From assembly GCA_035252155.1 (NCBI GenBank), contig DATFDL010000062.1, positions 1-13,114 on the forward strand: DNA of 13,114 nucleotides, written 5' to 3'. Under the pieces are notes generated by a model, which saw only the letters and a program-made list of their open reading frames with translations, was not told the DNA's origin and searched no databases. This DNA is from JAICLL01 sp035252155 (GTDB taxonomy: Bacteria; Planctomycetota; Planctomycetia; Pirellulales; JAICIG01). The translations under genes were made by a program, and so were the position numbers. How positions within the stretch are numbered: position 1 is the first letter of the stretch; each line of letters begins with the position of its first letter. This document shows positions 1-6,692 of the stretch, in pieces.

Positions 1-8
1 CCGGTGGG

Positions 9-25
9 CCGGCCACAAGGGCCGG
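9..25. other. Short perfect hairpin after the pstC stop
   Basis: CCGGCC and GGCCGG form a perfect 6-bp stem with a 5-base loop (ACAAG), three bases beyond the pstC stop codon on the minus strand. No T-run follows it before the window edge, so it does not look like a complete intrinsic terminator. It may be an intercistronic stem before a downstream pst gene that lies outside the window. In such GC-rich DNA a stem this short could also be chance. Confidence 0.25.
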
Positions 26-27
26 GG

Positions 28-2655
28 CTACAATTGAAACGCCCTTTTGCGGAACCGTTGTCGCACGTTCTCGGCTACGGTGTTGAGTACGAAGGTCAGT
101 GCAAACAATACCAAGGCGGCCAAAAACAGCGTGCGATAGTGGGTGCTGTCTTTGACGGCTTCGGGCATCTCCTCGGCGATGTTGCCCGACAAGGTGCGAA
201 ATCCATTGAACACGTTCCAGTCGAGCACCGGCGTGTTTCCCGCGGCCATCAACACGATCATCGTTTCGCCGACGGCCCGGCCTAGCCCGACCATCACAGC
301 GGAAAACAGCCCGCTCATCGCCGTGGGAATGACGATGCGCGTGGCGGTTTGCCACGCGGTCGCCCCGGCGCCCAGCGATGCCGACCGTAGATGCTGGGGG
401 ACGGTCGAGAGGGCGTCTTCGGCGATCGTGTAGATGATGGGAATAATCGCAAAACCCATCACAAAGCCGACCACCAGCGCATTGAGTTGCTCATAGGGGC
501 CGACGAAGGTGCCGCGGGGGTCGAAGCCGGCGGCCGACATCGTGAGCGACATCAGCCATGCTGCCAGCAGCGCCACGGCCGCGGCCACGACGAATTTGAT
601 CAATTCGGCGGCTGCAAGTCGAGCTTCGCTCCAGGCACGCGATCGCGCGCGGAGCGACGGATTGACGTAGACCGCCAACAACCAAGCCGCGCCCAACGCC
701 GCGATCGGGATGAACAAAAGCATCCAGCCGCCCGGGGCCGTGCCGCGGCCCGAGAGCCAGCCGATCAGGTCGCCGGCGAACAGCAAGCGCTCGACCGGGC
801 GTCCAAGGGCATGCGCCCACCACAGACCCAGCGGCAGCGCCAAGCACATCCCAGCAAATCGCCAGGCGGCCAGGCGAGTCCGCAGCGATTTGGGAATGAT
901 TTGCCAGACGAAGGCTGAGAAGAGCAATGCCAGCGGCACCGTGACCAGCGCCATCAGCACGGTGGGCAGAATGCCCTCGACAATCGGCGCCAGCACCAGC
1001 GCGGCGATGAAGCCAAGCACCACGCTCGGCAAGCCGGCCATCAACTCGATGGTAGGCTTGATGCGAGCCCGCACGCGCTTGTGTAGAAATTCGCTCGTGT
1101 AGACGGCTGCCAGCAGCGCCAAAGGCACGCCGATCAGCAGCGAATAAAAAGTGGCCTTAAGGGTGCCGAAGATCAGCTTGGTCAGGCCGAGCTTCGGCTC
1201 GAAGTTATCCGTGCCGCCGGACGACTGCCATTCGAGCGATGGGCTTTCATAACCCTCGTACCAGATCGGCAGAAAGAGCGAGCGCAGCGAAACTTCGGGA
1301 TGGGGGATGTTGACGGCCCAGAGCGAGAGCGAATCGGGGGCGGCGCCCAGCAGGCCGTCGTCGCGCGGGTGCATGGCCAAGACGGCAAAGGCCTGGCTCG
1401 CTCCGCCGATCGTTTCAGCCAACAAGGCGTCGTTGGTGACGTAAAAGAGACGCACCGAGCCGTCGGCATAGGCGACCGCCAGCATGCGGCTGCGCGGGCT
1501 GGGCGCCAGCGCCGTGACGGCGGTCGGACCGGGCAGGTCGTGGGCCGCCACCAGTGTGGTCGTTCGCTCGGCCTCGGATGCCCCTTGGTCGGTGGCGGGG
1601 CGATTCACGCGAAACCACGCCCGAACTCGCCCCATGCTATCGCCCGCCACCAGGGTGGTCTTGCCGATGAGCATGTCGAGCGCCGTCAGCGACACGCCCA
1701 GCTCGGGCGTCAGATCGACTTCTTCGGCGATCCGCGCCTGCTGCACGTTCCGCACGTCGTACCGCACCAGCCAGCCGTCTTTCCAAAGGACGAACACGTT
1801 GTCGCCAACGCCAGAAACAAACAAGCCGAATGGTTTTTCGTTGGGCGCCTTGCTCGATCGCGGCAGCTCGACGCTGCGGGTTTTGTAGGTGCGCTCGTCG
1901 GTCTCGGGATCTCGCAGTATTTTCAAAACCATTAGCCGCAGTGTGCCGTCGGCCGTGTAGGCCGCCGCCACCGCCTTGCGATGCCGCCAGCTAATGTCGA
2001 GCAACTCGACGGCGGCAGACAAGCGCTCGGCGAGCGGCGGCTCAAGCTTGATCGACACGGCCTGGCGGCGGAGCTGATTGCGCTGGGTTCGCTCGACCAA
2101 GGTTTCGCCATCGTCCGCAAGCTGACCGGCTTGCAATTGCCCCAGGTAGCGTGTCTGTTCCCGCTGAGGAACAACGCTGGTTTGAAAAGCGATCTCGCCC
2201 AGCCGCACGGCGCCGTCGGCGAAACCTAAGGCCACGCGATCGTCGGCCGCGGCGAACGAGGCGGCCGTCAGCGGGGGCGCGTTTTCGTCCCACAGTCGCC
2301 GCCGCCCCAGCGATTGCCCGCGATGCTCGCCGTCGAGCCGAAAGAGATTGAGCTGTCCATCGCGGTCGAGCGCCCATCCCATCGACCGGTGCTCGTTTAC
2401 CGCCAGCCGCCACGGAGGATTTTTCCACGGCGCGGAGGAGGTGCCGAGCTCGGCCAGCGGACGACGAGCGGCGGCATCGACAAGGCCGGGGGCGACGAGC
2501 GGCAGAACCACCCACACCAGAAAGATGCAGACTAGCGACACCGCCAAGATGGTGCCAATACCACCGGCGACGATCAGGCCATGTGCCAACAAGTCGGCGG
2601 CCCGAACTTGCCAGCGTGTGCGGCGCTGCCGCTTGCGACCGGTGAACGACGTCAC
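28..2655 (-). CDS. pstC: Phosphate ABC transporter permease PstC, long form with N-terminal propeller-like domain
   Basis: Inner-membrane permease subunit of the high-affinity phosphate importer, which passes phosphate from PstS through a channel powered by PstB. From the chosen start the protein is 875 residues. One membrane helix lies at about residues 24-51. An extracytoplasmic stretch to about 470 has WD40-like beta repeats ending in patterns such as FADGAVRLGEI and YADGSVRLFYV. The permease domain begins near 490 (TLKATFYSLLIGVPLALLAA, ELMAGLPSVVLGFIAA) and ends with the PstC signature GRAVGETMIVLMAAGNTP near 800. This resembles the long PstC-like permeases of gamma-proteobacteria (COG4590) rather than the roughly 300-residue E. 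coli PstC. The GTG at 2655 is preceded by GGAGGA at good spacing. The frame stays open to an ATG at 2778, but that start has no Shine-Dalgarno sequence, overlaps pstS, and would translate a hairpin-rich stretch. The family call is firm; the start is likely. Confidence 0.9.
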   Translation of the reverse strand: MTSFTGRKRQRRTRWQVRAADLLAHGLIVAGGIGTILAVSLVCIFLVWVVLPLVAPGLVDAAARRPLAELGTSSAPWKNPPWRLAVNEHRSMGWALDRDGQLNLFRLDGEHRGQSLGRRRLWDENAPPLTAASFAAADDRVALGFADGAVRLGEIAFQTSVVPQREQTRYLGQLQAGQLADDGETLVERTQRNQLRRQAVSIKLEPPLAERLSAAVELLDISWRHRKAVAAAYTADGTLRLMVLKILRDPETDERTYKTRSVELPRSSKAPNEKPFGLFVSGVGDNVFVLWKDGWLVRYDVRNVQQARIAEEVDLTPELGVSLTALDMLIGKTTLVAGDSMGRVRAWFRVNRPATDQGASEAERTTTLVAAHDLPGPTAVTALAPSPRSRMLAVAYADGSVRLFYVTNDALLAETIGGASQAFAVLAMHPRDDGLLGAAPDSLSLWAVNIPHPEVSLRSLFLPIWYEGYESPSLEWQSSGGTDNFEPKLGLTKLIFGTLKATFYSLLIGVPLALLAAVYTSEFLHKRVRARIKPTIELMAGLPSVVLGFIAALVLAPIVEGILPTVLMALVTVPLALLFSAFVWQIIPKSLRTRLAAWRFAGMCLALPLGLWWAHALGRPVERLLFAGDLIGWLSGRGTAPGGWMLLFIPIAALGAAWLLAVYVNPSLRARSRAWSEARLAAAELIKFVVAAAVALLAAWLMSLTMSAAGFDPRGTFVGPYEQLNALVVGFVMGFAIIPIIYTIAEDALSTVPQHLRSASLGAGATAWQTATRIVIPTAMSGLFSAVMVGLGRAVGETMIVLMAAGNTPVLDWNVFNGFRTLSGNIAEEMPEAVKDSTHYRTLFLAALVLFALTFVLNTVAENVRQRFRKRAFQL

Positions 2656-2677
2656 GCTTCCTCCCGCGATCGTGGCG

Positions 2678-2716
2678 TTTCGCTTTGCGAAAGGGCGTTC
2701 TTTCGCGGCGCGAAAG
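2678..2716. other. Twin hairpins in the pstS-pstC gap
   Basis: Two small perfect hairpins share the same stem: TTTCGC-TTT-GCGAAA at 2678-2692, and CTTTCGC-GGC-GCGAAAG at 2700-2716. They lie between the pstS stop (2747) and the likely pstC GTG (2655). In a pstS-pstC transcript they could act as RNA-stabilising stems or reduce read-through, allowing more PstS than PstC. That role is an inference. The repeated stem and equal 3-base loops are seen directly. Confidence 0.5.
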
Positions 2717-2746
2717 GCGACCTTGCGCCGATCGGCCCGGAGGTTT

Positions 2747-3814
2747 TCATGGCCGCTTCTCCTGCCGCGAACGCGCATTGGTTCGCGGTTCGATGCCCAG
2801 CAATTTCAGCGTGGCCGCGGCCGCTTTGCTCTTGACCGGCAAATAGCCGTCTTTGATGACTTCTTGCTGTCCCTCGCGGCTGAAGATATACCGCACGAAT
2901 TCCCGCCGCAGCGGATCAAGCTCGCCGCCGGGTTCGTAGTTCACATAAACGTAGAGATAGCGACTCAAAGGATACTCTCCGCTGTAGCCGTTGACCGCAT
3001 CGGGCGTGACAAAATCTTCGCCCTCTTCGTCGGCCAAAGCAACGGCCCGCACGTCGGCCGTGAGATAACCAATGCCGCTATACCCGATGCCGCCGGGGTT
3101 TCGGGCGATCGACTGCACGACGGTGGCGCTGCCGGCCAGTTGCTTGACCGTGTCCTTGTAGTCGCCGTTGGCCAGTGCATGCTCTTTGAAATAGCCGTAA
3201 GTGCCTGAGGCCGAGTTGCGCCCATACAAACTGATCGAAAGCCCCGCCCATTTGCCCCGCAGCCCCAACTGCCCCCAGTTGCGAATGTCGTGGGCAAAGC
3301 CCTGCTTGCGATTCTTCGAGAAAATCGCGTCGAGCTGCGCCAGCGTCAGGCCGGCGACGGGGTTGTCCTTGTGAACGTAGACGGCCAGCATGTCAATGGC
3401 GGTTTTCAGGGCGACGGGCTTGTAGCCATACTGGGCCTCGAAGGCGTCGATCTCCTTGTTCTTCATCTCGCGGCTCATCGGGCCGAAGTTGGCCGTGCCG
3501 GCAATCAAGGCGGGCGGTGCGGTCGATGAACCCTTGCCCTCGACCTCGACTTGAACATTGGGATAAAACTCGCGAAAGCCCTGCGTCCAAAACGTCATCA
3601 GATTATTCATCGAGTCGGAGCCGACGCTCTTGATCGTGCCCGAAACTCCGTCCACCGGTACGTAGCGCGGCAGCGCGGGGTCGAGCGAAGCGGCGCGCGT
3701 GCTCGCGCCGCGCGCCGGCGGAGCCGGACGCGACCAGCCCAGTCCCACCACGCTCGCCGCCAAACCCAGCAGCAACGCTTGAAACGGCCGAAGGTGCGCA
3801 GATCGGTGGGTCAC
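2747..3814 (-). CDS. pstS: Phosphate-binding protein PstS
   Basis: Extracytoplasmic solute-binding protein that captures phosphate for the PstCAB importer. An N-terminal basic stretch and a hydrophobic segment (ALLLGLAASVVGLGW) form a signal peptide. The binding-protein fold (PBP-like family) follows, with the phosphate-contact motifs SVGSDSMNN, EGKGSST, GPMSREMK and GRNSASGTYGYF in the expected order, then GGIGYSGIGYL and the C-terminal SREGQQEVIKDGYLPV. The product is 355 residues from the GTG at 3814. An ATG at 3868 would add 18 residues, but those codons lie in repeat DNA (a 19-bp tandem repeat and the arm of a palindromic element) and give an unusually long n-region before the signal helix. 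Neither start has a convincing Shine-Dalgarno sequence. pstC follows 91 bp downstream on the same strand. No recognisable Pho box was found upstream, though planctomycete Pho sites are poorly known. Function is firm; the start is uncertain. Confidence 0.92.
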   Translation of the reverse strand: MTHRSAHLRPFQALLLGLAASVVGLGWSRPAPPARGASTRAASLDPALPRYVPVDGVSGTIKSVGSDSMNNLMTFWTQGFREFYPNVQVEVEGKGSSTAPPALIAGTANFGPMSREMKNKEIDAFEAQYGYKPVALKTAIDMLAVYVHKDNPVAGLTLAQLDAIFSKNRKQGFAHDIRNWGQLGLRGKWAGLSISLYGRNSASGTYGYFKEHALANGDYKDTVKQLAGSATVVQSIARNPGGIGYSGIGYLTADVRAVALADEEGEDFVTPDAVNGYSGEYPLSRYLYVYVNYEPGGELDPLRREFVRYIFSREGQQEVIKDGYLPVKSKAAAATLKLLGIEPRTNARSRQEKRP

Positions 3815-3827
3815 GACTTGAACGCTC

Positions 3828-3865
3828 GTAGGATGAGGCGAGGCCCGTAGGATGGGACGAGGCTG
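3828..3865. repeat. 19-bp direct tandem repeat, two copies
   Basis: Units at 3828-3846 and 3847-3865 both begin GTAGGATG and share GAGGC, matching at about 15 of 19 positions. The reverse form CATCCTAC recurs at 4175-4182. The repeat spans the extreme 5' end of the longest pstS reading frame, so that part is probably not ancestral coding sequence. Confidence 0.6.
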
Positions 3866-4060
3866 CATGTCCCCATACGCATCAAGTTAAGGCGATTCTG
3901 CCCCAAAAGCGTCTGTAGGGAACGCCCGCTGTGGCGTTCCGCGAACTGCGATTCGACGTCACTTCGCCCCTCACGGAACGCCACGAAGGGCGTTCCCGAC
4001 AGATCCACAAGGTCGTTTCTTCCTTAACTTGTTATGAATGGGGGCGAGCATGCACGTCCC
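3854..4060. repeat. Palindromic repeat element, MITE/REP-like, about 207 bp
   Basis: The outer arms 3854-3892 and 4022-4060 are ungapped inverted copies matching at 29 of 39 positions, with a perfect CAAGTTAAGG/CCTTAACTTG inner end. Nested on nearly the same centre (about 3957) are inner arms 3912-3941 and 3974-4003, inverted copies matching at about 26 of 30. Each inner arm is itself a hairpin: GGAACGCC-6 bases-GGCGTTCC. No transposase gene lies within. The form fits a non-autonomous palindromic element or a REP-like bulge-stem unit. No family name can be assigned from the sequence alone. Confidence 0.7.
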
Positions 4061-4207
4061 ACTGCTCTAACAGCAGGATAGCGGCCGATTATTAGGATTG
4101 TGTTAGGGACCGGCGAGAAAGGCTTGAGCCTGCTGTCCCGGACGTGATCGCGGATCGAGACGGCCTGGGAAGGCCATCCTACAAGTGCGCGGAAGGCTGC
4201 TTGGGTC
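4061..4207. other. Gene-free stretch with small hairpins
   Basis: With the palindromic element, this completes a gap of about 340 bp without a credible gene. It holds small inverted repeats: CTGCT-CTAAC-AGCAG at 4062-4076, AGGCT-TG-AGCCT near 4121-4132, and GGCCT-GGGA-AGGCC at 4162-4175. The last is followed by CATCCTAC, the reverse of the GTAGGATG units near pstS. None has a T-run marking a standard terminator for the hypothetical gene ending at 4208. A short minus-strand open frame crosses it but shows no protein-like composition. Confidence 0.4.
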
Positions 4208-4696
4208 TCACGGTCGCGTGGCGACTTCCTGACCGACGATCTCCAGGTTTTCCTGGTAGTACTTGATCGCTTCGGTGGGATTGAGGTTGAAGATTGCCCG
4301 GCCGTCGGTTTGCCAGCGTGCACCCTCGCGGCGAAACACCGCGGTGGCGGCCCGCAGATTACCTACCGCCTCGACGTCTTCCATCCCGCCCCCTTCGACG
4401 GCCTCGAACGCAATGGTCACGGCCACCAAGGCGCACAGCTCGTCGGTCTGCCGGTCGCGGGCATAGGCCACGTCGTCGTCGAAGTCGCAGGCGGTCCAGC
4501 GCAGCCCGCGTGGTTTACCGCTGCCGGCCGCGAGTTTGAAGAACCGGGCTTCGAGCCGCTCGCGCTGCTGATGAAATTCCTTTCGCGCCCGTTCGTAGCG
4601 CGCCGCACGCAGCCGGGCGCGCAGCGGTCTCCACACCACCACAAAGGCCAGGCCCAGCAGGGCGCAGCCGCCCGCGACAATCGCAATCCATTCCAT
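4208..4696 (-). CDS. Hypothetical protein with one N-terminal membrane helix
   Basis: A 162-residue protein of unknown function. Residues 3-22 (WIAIVAGGCALLGLAFVVVW) form a single membrane helix, followed by a strongly basic, possibly coiled stretch to about 55. A soluble domain follows, with features such as RGLRWTACDFDDD, LVAVTIAFEAVEGGGM and AVFRREGARWQTDGRAIFNL. The basic residues just after the helix suggest the bulk lies in the cytoplasm. The ATG at 4696 begins the hydrophobic segment immediately; no strong Shine-Dalgarno is seen. Coding is supported by ordered domain-like composition and isolation from other genes. From memory it resembles small conserved planctomycete proteins of no known role, which I cannot confirm here. 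It is not obviously tied to either neighbour. Confidence 0.7.
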   Translation of the reverse strand: MEWIAIVAGGCALLGLAFVVVWRPLRARLRAARYERARKEFHQQRERLEARFFKLAAGSGKPRGLRWTACDFDDDVAYARDRQTDELCALVAVTIAFEAVEGGGMEDVEAVGNLRAATAVFRREGARWQTDGRAIFNLNPTEAIKYYQENLEIVGQEVATRP

Positions 4697-4750
4697 GGCC
4701 GCACGTCCCCGAAATGGCGCTGAAAAGAGGAAGCTCGGCGCAGTCGCCGC

Positions 4751-4756
4751 TATAAT
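4751..4756 (+). promoter_or_regulatory. Possible -10 box upstream of bioF
   Basis: TATAAT, an exact match to the sigma-70 -10 consensus, lies in the 205-bp gap between the hypothetical gene and bioF. No good TTGACA-like partner is found 16-18 bases upstream, and the distance to the bioF start is about 145 bp. It is a candidate only. Read on the minus strand, the same AT-rich patch could equally serve the hypothetical gene. Confidence 0.3.
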
Positions 4757-4867
4757 TCTAAGCCTCGGAGGCCAGGCAATGCAAGATAGCGGCCCACACT
4801 AACCCGAAGGGCCGGCGACGAATGGGCGTGATTTGCCTCGTGGACGAAGACCCTGAACGCCTCTTCC

Positions 4868-4888
4868 AACTTCAAACTTCAAACTTCC
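4868..4888. repeat. Heptamer tandem repeat, three units
   Basis: AACTTCA, AACTTCA and AACTTCC run in tandem 13 bp before the bioF start codon. The period of seven matches the GGGTTCA heptamers near dus at 7718-7745, and both units end in TTCA (last unit TTCC). Confidence 0.6.
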
Positions 4889-4901
4889 GCCTGCGTGGCA
4901 C

Positions 4902-6077
4902 ATGGCATCCGTGGACGATAACCCCCTCGATTGGCTCAATAATGGGCTCTCGGCCCTGGCCGCGGGCGACTTGCTTAGGCGGCTGGTAACTCACGACGGT
5001 CCGCAGGCCGCCGCGCTTTCGATCGCTGGGCGTGAATACATCAATTTCGGCTCGAACGACTATCTGGGGCTGGTGGCCGATCCGCGGTTGGCCGCGGCTG
5101 CCAGGCTGGCCCTCGATGAAGAAGGCTGCGGCAGCGGCGCCAGCCCGTTGGTGGTCGGACATGCCCGAAGCCACGAGCGACTCGAGCGGCGGCTGGCCGA
5201 GTTCGAAGAGACCGAGGCCGCGCTGGTGTTCAACTCCGGCTTTGCGGCCAACGTCGGCGCAATCACCGCGCTGGTGGGGCCGGGCGACGCCGTTTTCAGC
5301 GACGCCCTGAATCACGCTAGCCTGATCGATGGCTGTCGGCTTTCACGAGCTGCCGTTCACGTCTATCCCCACGGCGACTGGTGCGCTGTCGAGCGGTTGC
5401 TATGCGAAACCACCGGCGTCCGTCGCCGGCTGATCGTGACCGACAGCGTCTTCAGCATGGACGGCGACCTGGCGCCGCTGGTCGAGCTTGCCGGCCTGGC
5501 TCAACGTCATGGCTGCATGTTGTTGGTCGACGAGGCCCACGCGACGGGCGTCTTGGGCCATCATGGCCGCGGCGCATGTGAACTGTTGGGCGTCGAGCGG
5601 CAGGTGAGCGTCCGCATCGGCACCCTGAGCAAGGCACTTGGGTGTGCGGGCGGATTTGTCTGCGGCCCGCGATCGCTCATCGATTGGTTGGTCAATCGAG
5701 CCCGGAGCTATGTCTTTTCGACGGCGCTTCCGCCGGCGATCGCGGCGGCGGCCGTCGCTGCACTGAACATCGTCCGAGACGAACCGTGGCGGCGCGAGCG
5801 ATTGCTGGACCAGTCGCGCCGGCTGGCTGAGGCTCTGCGAAAGCAGGGGTGGAACGTCGGGCCGACCGAGAGTCAGATTATTCCCGTGCTCGTAGGTGAT
5901 TCGCGCCGGGCGCTCGAGCTATCGGCGGCGCTGGCCGAGCGCGGCGTTTGGGCGCCGGCGATCCGCCCGCCCAGCGTGCCGTCCGGCGCCGCCCGGCTGC
6001 GGATCAGTCTGAGTTACGCGCACGGAGAAGAAGCGTTGGAGAAGTTATTGAACGCGGCGGGGGACTTGGTGGGTTAA
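4902..6077 (+). CDS. bioF: 8-amino-7-oxononanoate synthase (BioF)
   Basis: PLP-dependent cytoplasmic enzyme of the alpha-oxoamine synthase family. It condenses L-alanine with pimeloyl-ACP or pimeloyl-CoA to give 8-amino-7-oxononanoate, the first committed step of biotin ring formation. At 391 residues it has the normal family length. Visible motifs in order: INFGSNDYLGL near 46-56; GCGSGASPLVVG; NSGFAANVGA; HASLIDG; DSVFSMDGDLAPL; VDEAHATGVLG with Asp210 and His213, which contact the cofactor; and GTLSKALGCAGGF with Lys244 as the Schiff-base lysine. The ATG at 4902 lies ahead of the conserved core and has no Shine-Dalgarno sequence. The gene stands alone, converging on the small-gene cassette 13 bp away. 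A sister family member such as 2-amino-3-ketobutyrate CoA ligase is possible, but the motifs and length favour BioF. Confidence 0.9.
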   Translation: MASVDDNPLDWLNNGLSALAAGDLLRRLVTHDGPQAAALSIAGREYINFGSNDYLGLVADPRLAAAARLALDEEGCGSGASPLVVGHARSHERLERRLAEFEETEAALVFNSGFAANVGAITALVGPGDAVFSDALNHASLIDGCRLSRAAVHVYPHGDWCAVERLLCETTGVRRRLIVTDSVFSMDGDLAPLVELAGLAQRHGCMLLVDEAHATGVLGHHGRGACELLGVERQVSVRIGTLSKALGCAGGFVCGPRSLIDWLVNRARSYVFSTALPPAIAAAAVAALNIVRDEPWRRERLLDQSRRLAEALRKQGWNVGPTESQIIPVLVGDSRRALELSAALAERGVWAPAIRPPSVPSGAARLRISLSYAHGEEALEKLLNAAGDLVG

Positions 6078-6090
6078 GGAAGTTAGGCCG

Positions 6091-6450
6091 TCAAACCGCT
6101 GACGCCTTGGGCAAAGGGATGCCGACGACCGAGGCGGCCGCTTGCTCGAAAGCGAATGCTAGCAAGCGCGCAAGCGTCGCATCGTCTCGCTCAGCGAAAA
6201 ACAGCACCGCCAGCAAATCATTAGGAATGCCGTGACCGTTCCCCCCCTGGGCCAATGTGCGGAGCGCCGCTGTCAGTCGGTGCTGGATCTCGTTGACCGC
6301 CCGCAACCGTTTCGCGTCCTTCACCGCCCCGTCCGCGCCATAGGTGTCTCTGGCGACGATGGTCAACTGGTAGCTCAGATTCGCAAGCATACTCAGCCTT
6401 TTGTCCTCCGCGAGCGATGCGAACAGCGCGGTCGCTGAAGTCTGGTCCAT
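6091..6450 (-). CDS. Small helical hypothetical protein, second gene of a two-gene cassette
   Basis: A 119-residue, mostly helical protein of unknown function, without signal peptide or membrane helix. Notable stretches are LANLSYQLTIVARDTYG and LRAVNEIQHRLTAALRTLA in the first half and LLAVLFFAERDDATLARLL in the second. The ATG at 6450 is chosen because GGAG lies seven bases before it. An in-frame GTG at 6465, overlapping the stop codon of the preceding gene, would add five residues. The tight spacing (14 bp after the upstream stop) suggests translation with the 75-residue gene. I recall similar small proteins in cyanobacteria and planctomycetes but no assigned function. A toxin-antitoxin or other paired role is speculation from the layout. 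Confidence 0.65.
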   Translation of the reverse strand: MDQTSATALFASLAEDKRLSMLANLSYQLTIVARDTYGADGAVKDAKRLRAVNEIQHRLTAALRTLAQGGNGHGIPNDLLAVLFFAERDDATLARLLAFAFEQAAASVVGIPLPKASAV

Positions 6451-6464
6451 TTCAATTCTCCACA

Positions 6465-6692
6465 CTATTCCGATAACTCCGGATCGGATGGAAATACCAC
6501 CCGCGGCAACGCATTGACTGGATACCCGCGCTCCTCGAGAACCTTCGTCCGTGTATTGCCGTTCATCATTCTGCCATCCAATTTCGTCACGAGTGGATCA
6601 TCGGCTTCCGGACCAAGTGATTCTACAATCTCCTCAGTCGGTCGTGTCCGCCAATACGCAAGACTGGCCTTTGCCTCCGGATCGTCGCGCAC
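6465..6692 (-). CDS. Small ParB/sulfiredoxin-like protein, first gene of a two-gene cassette
   Basis: A 75-residue protein. Its second half reads DDPLVTKLDGRMMNGNTRTK followed by a VLEERGYPVNALPRVV tail. This follows the ParB/sulfiredoxin-like pattern of an instruction to an item 'DG..-NGN-R...L..RG', as in the conserved G-R motif of ParB N-terminal domains. No helix-turn-helix DNA-binding part is present, so it would be a minimal domain. The GTG start at 6692 has GAGGA just upstream, but lies 70 bp inside the end of dus. An in-frame stop about 20 bp further upstream prevents a longer start. The next gene follows at 14 bp. Assignment rests on motif pattern only. A shorter true start near residue 40 (ATG ATG) cannot be excluded. 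Confidence 0.55.
   Translation of the reverse strand: MRDDPEAKASLAYWRTRPTEEIVESLGPEADDPLVTKLDGRMMNGNTRTKVLEERGYPVNALPRVVFPSDPELSE

Noticed and set aside
2656..2778. Longer pstC start at the ATG at 2778
   Set aside because: No ribosome site, overlap with pstS, hairpin-rich translation, and a good GTG start at 2655.
2348..3208. Plus-strand open frame of 286 residues
   Set aside because: Antisense to pstC and pstS; no domain-like sequence.
3811..4008. Minus-strand open frame of 65 residues upstream of pstS
   Set aside because: Made almost entirely of the palindromic element and tandem repeat, so it does not look like a real protein.
4872..5315. Minus-strand open frame of 147 residues
   Set aside because: Antisense to the start of bioF, whose own frame carries clear family motifs.
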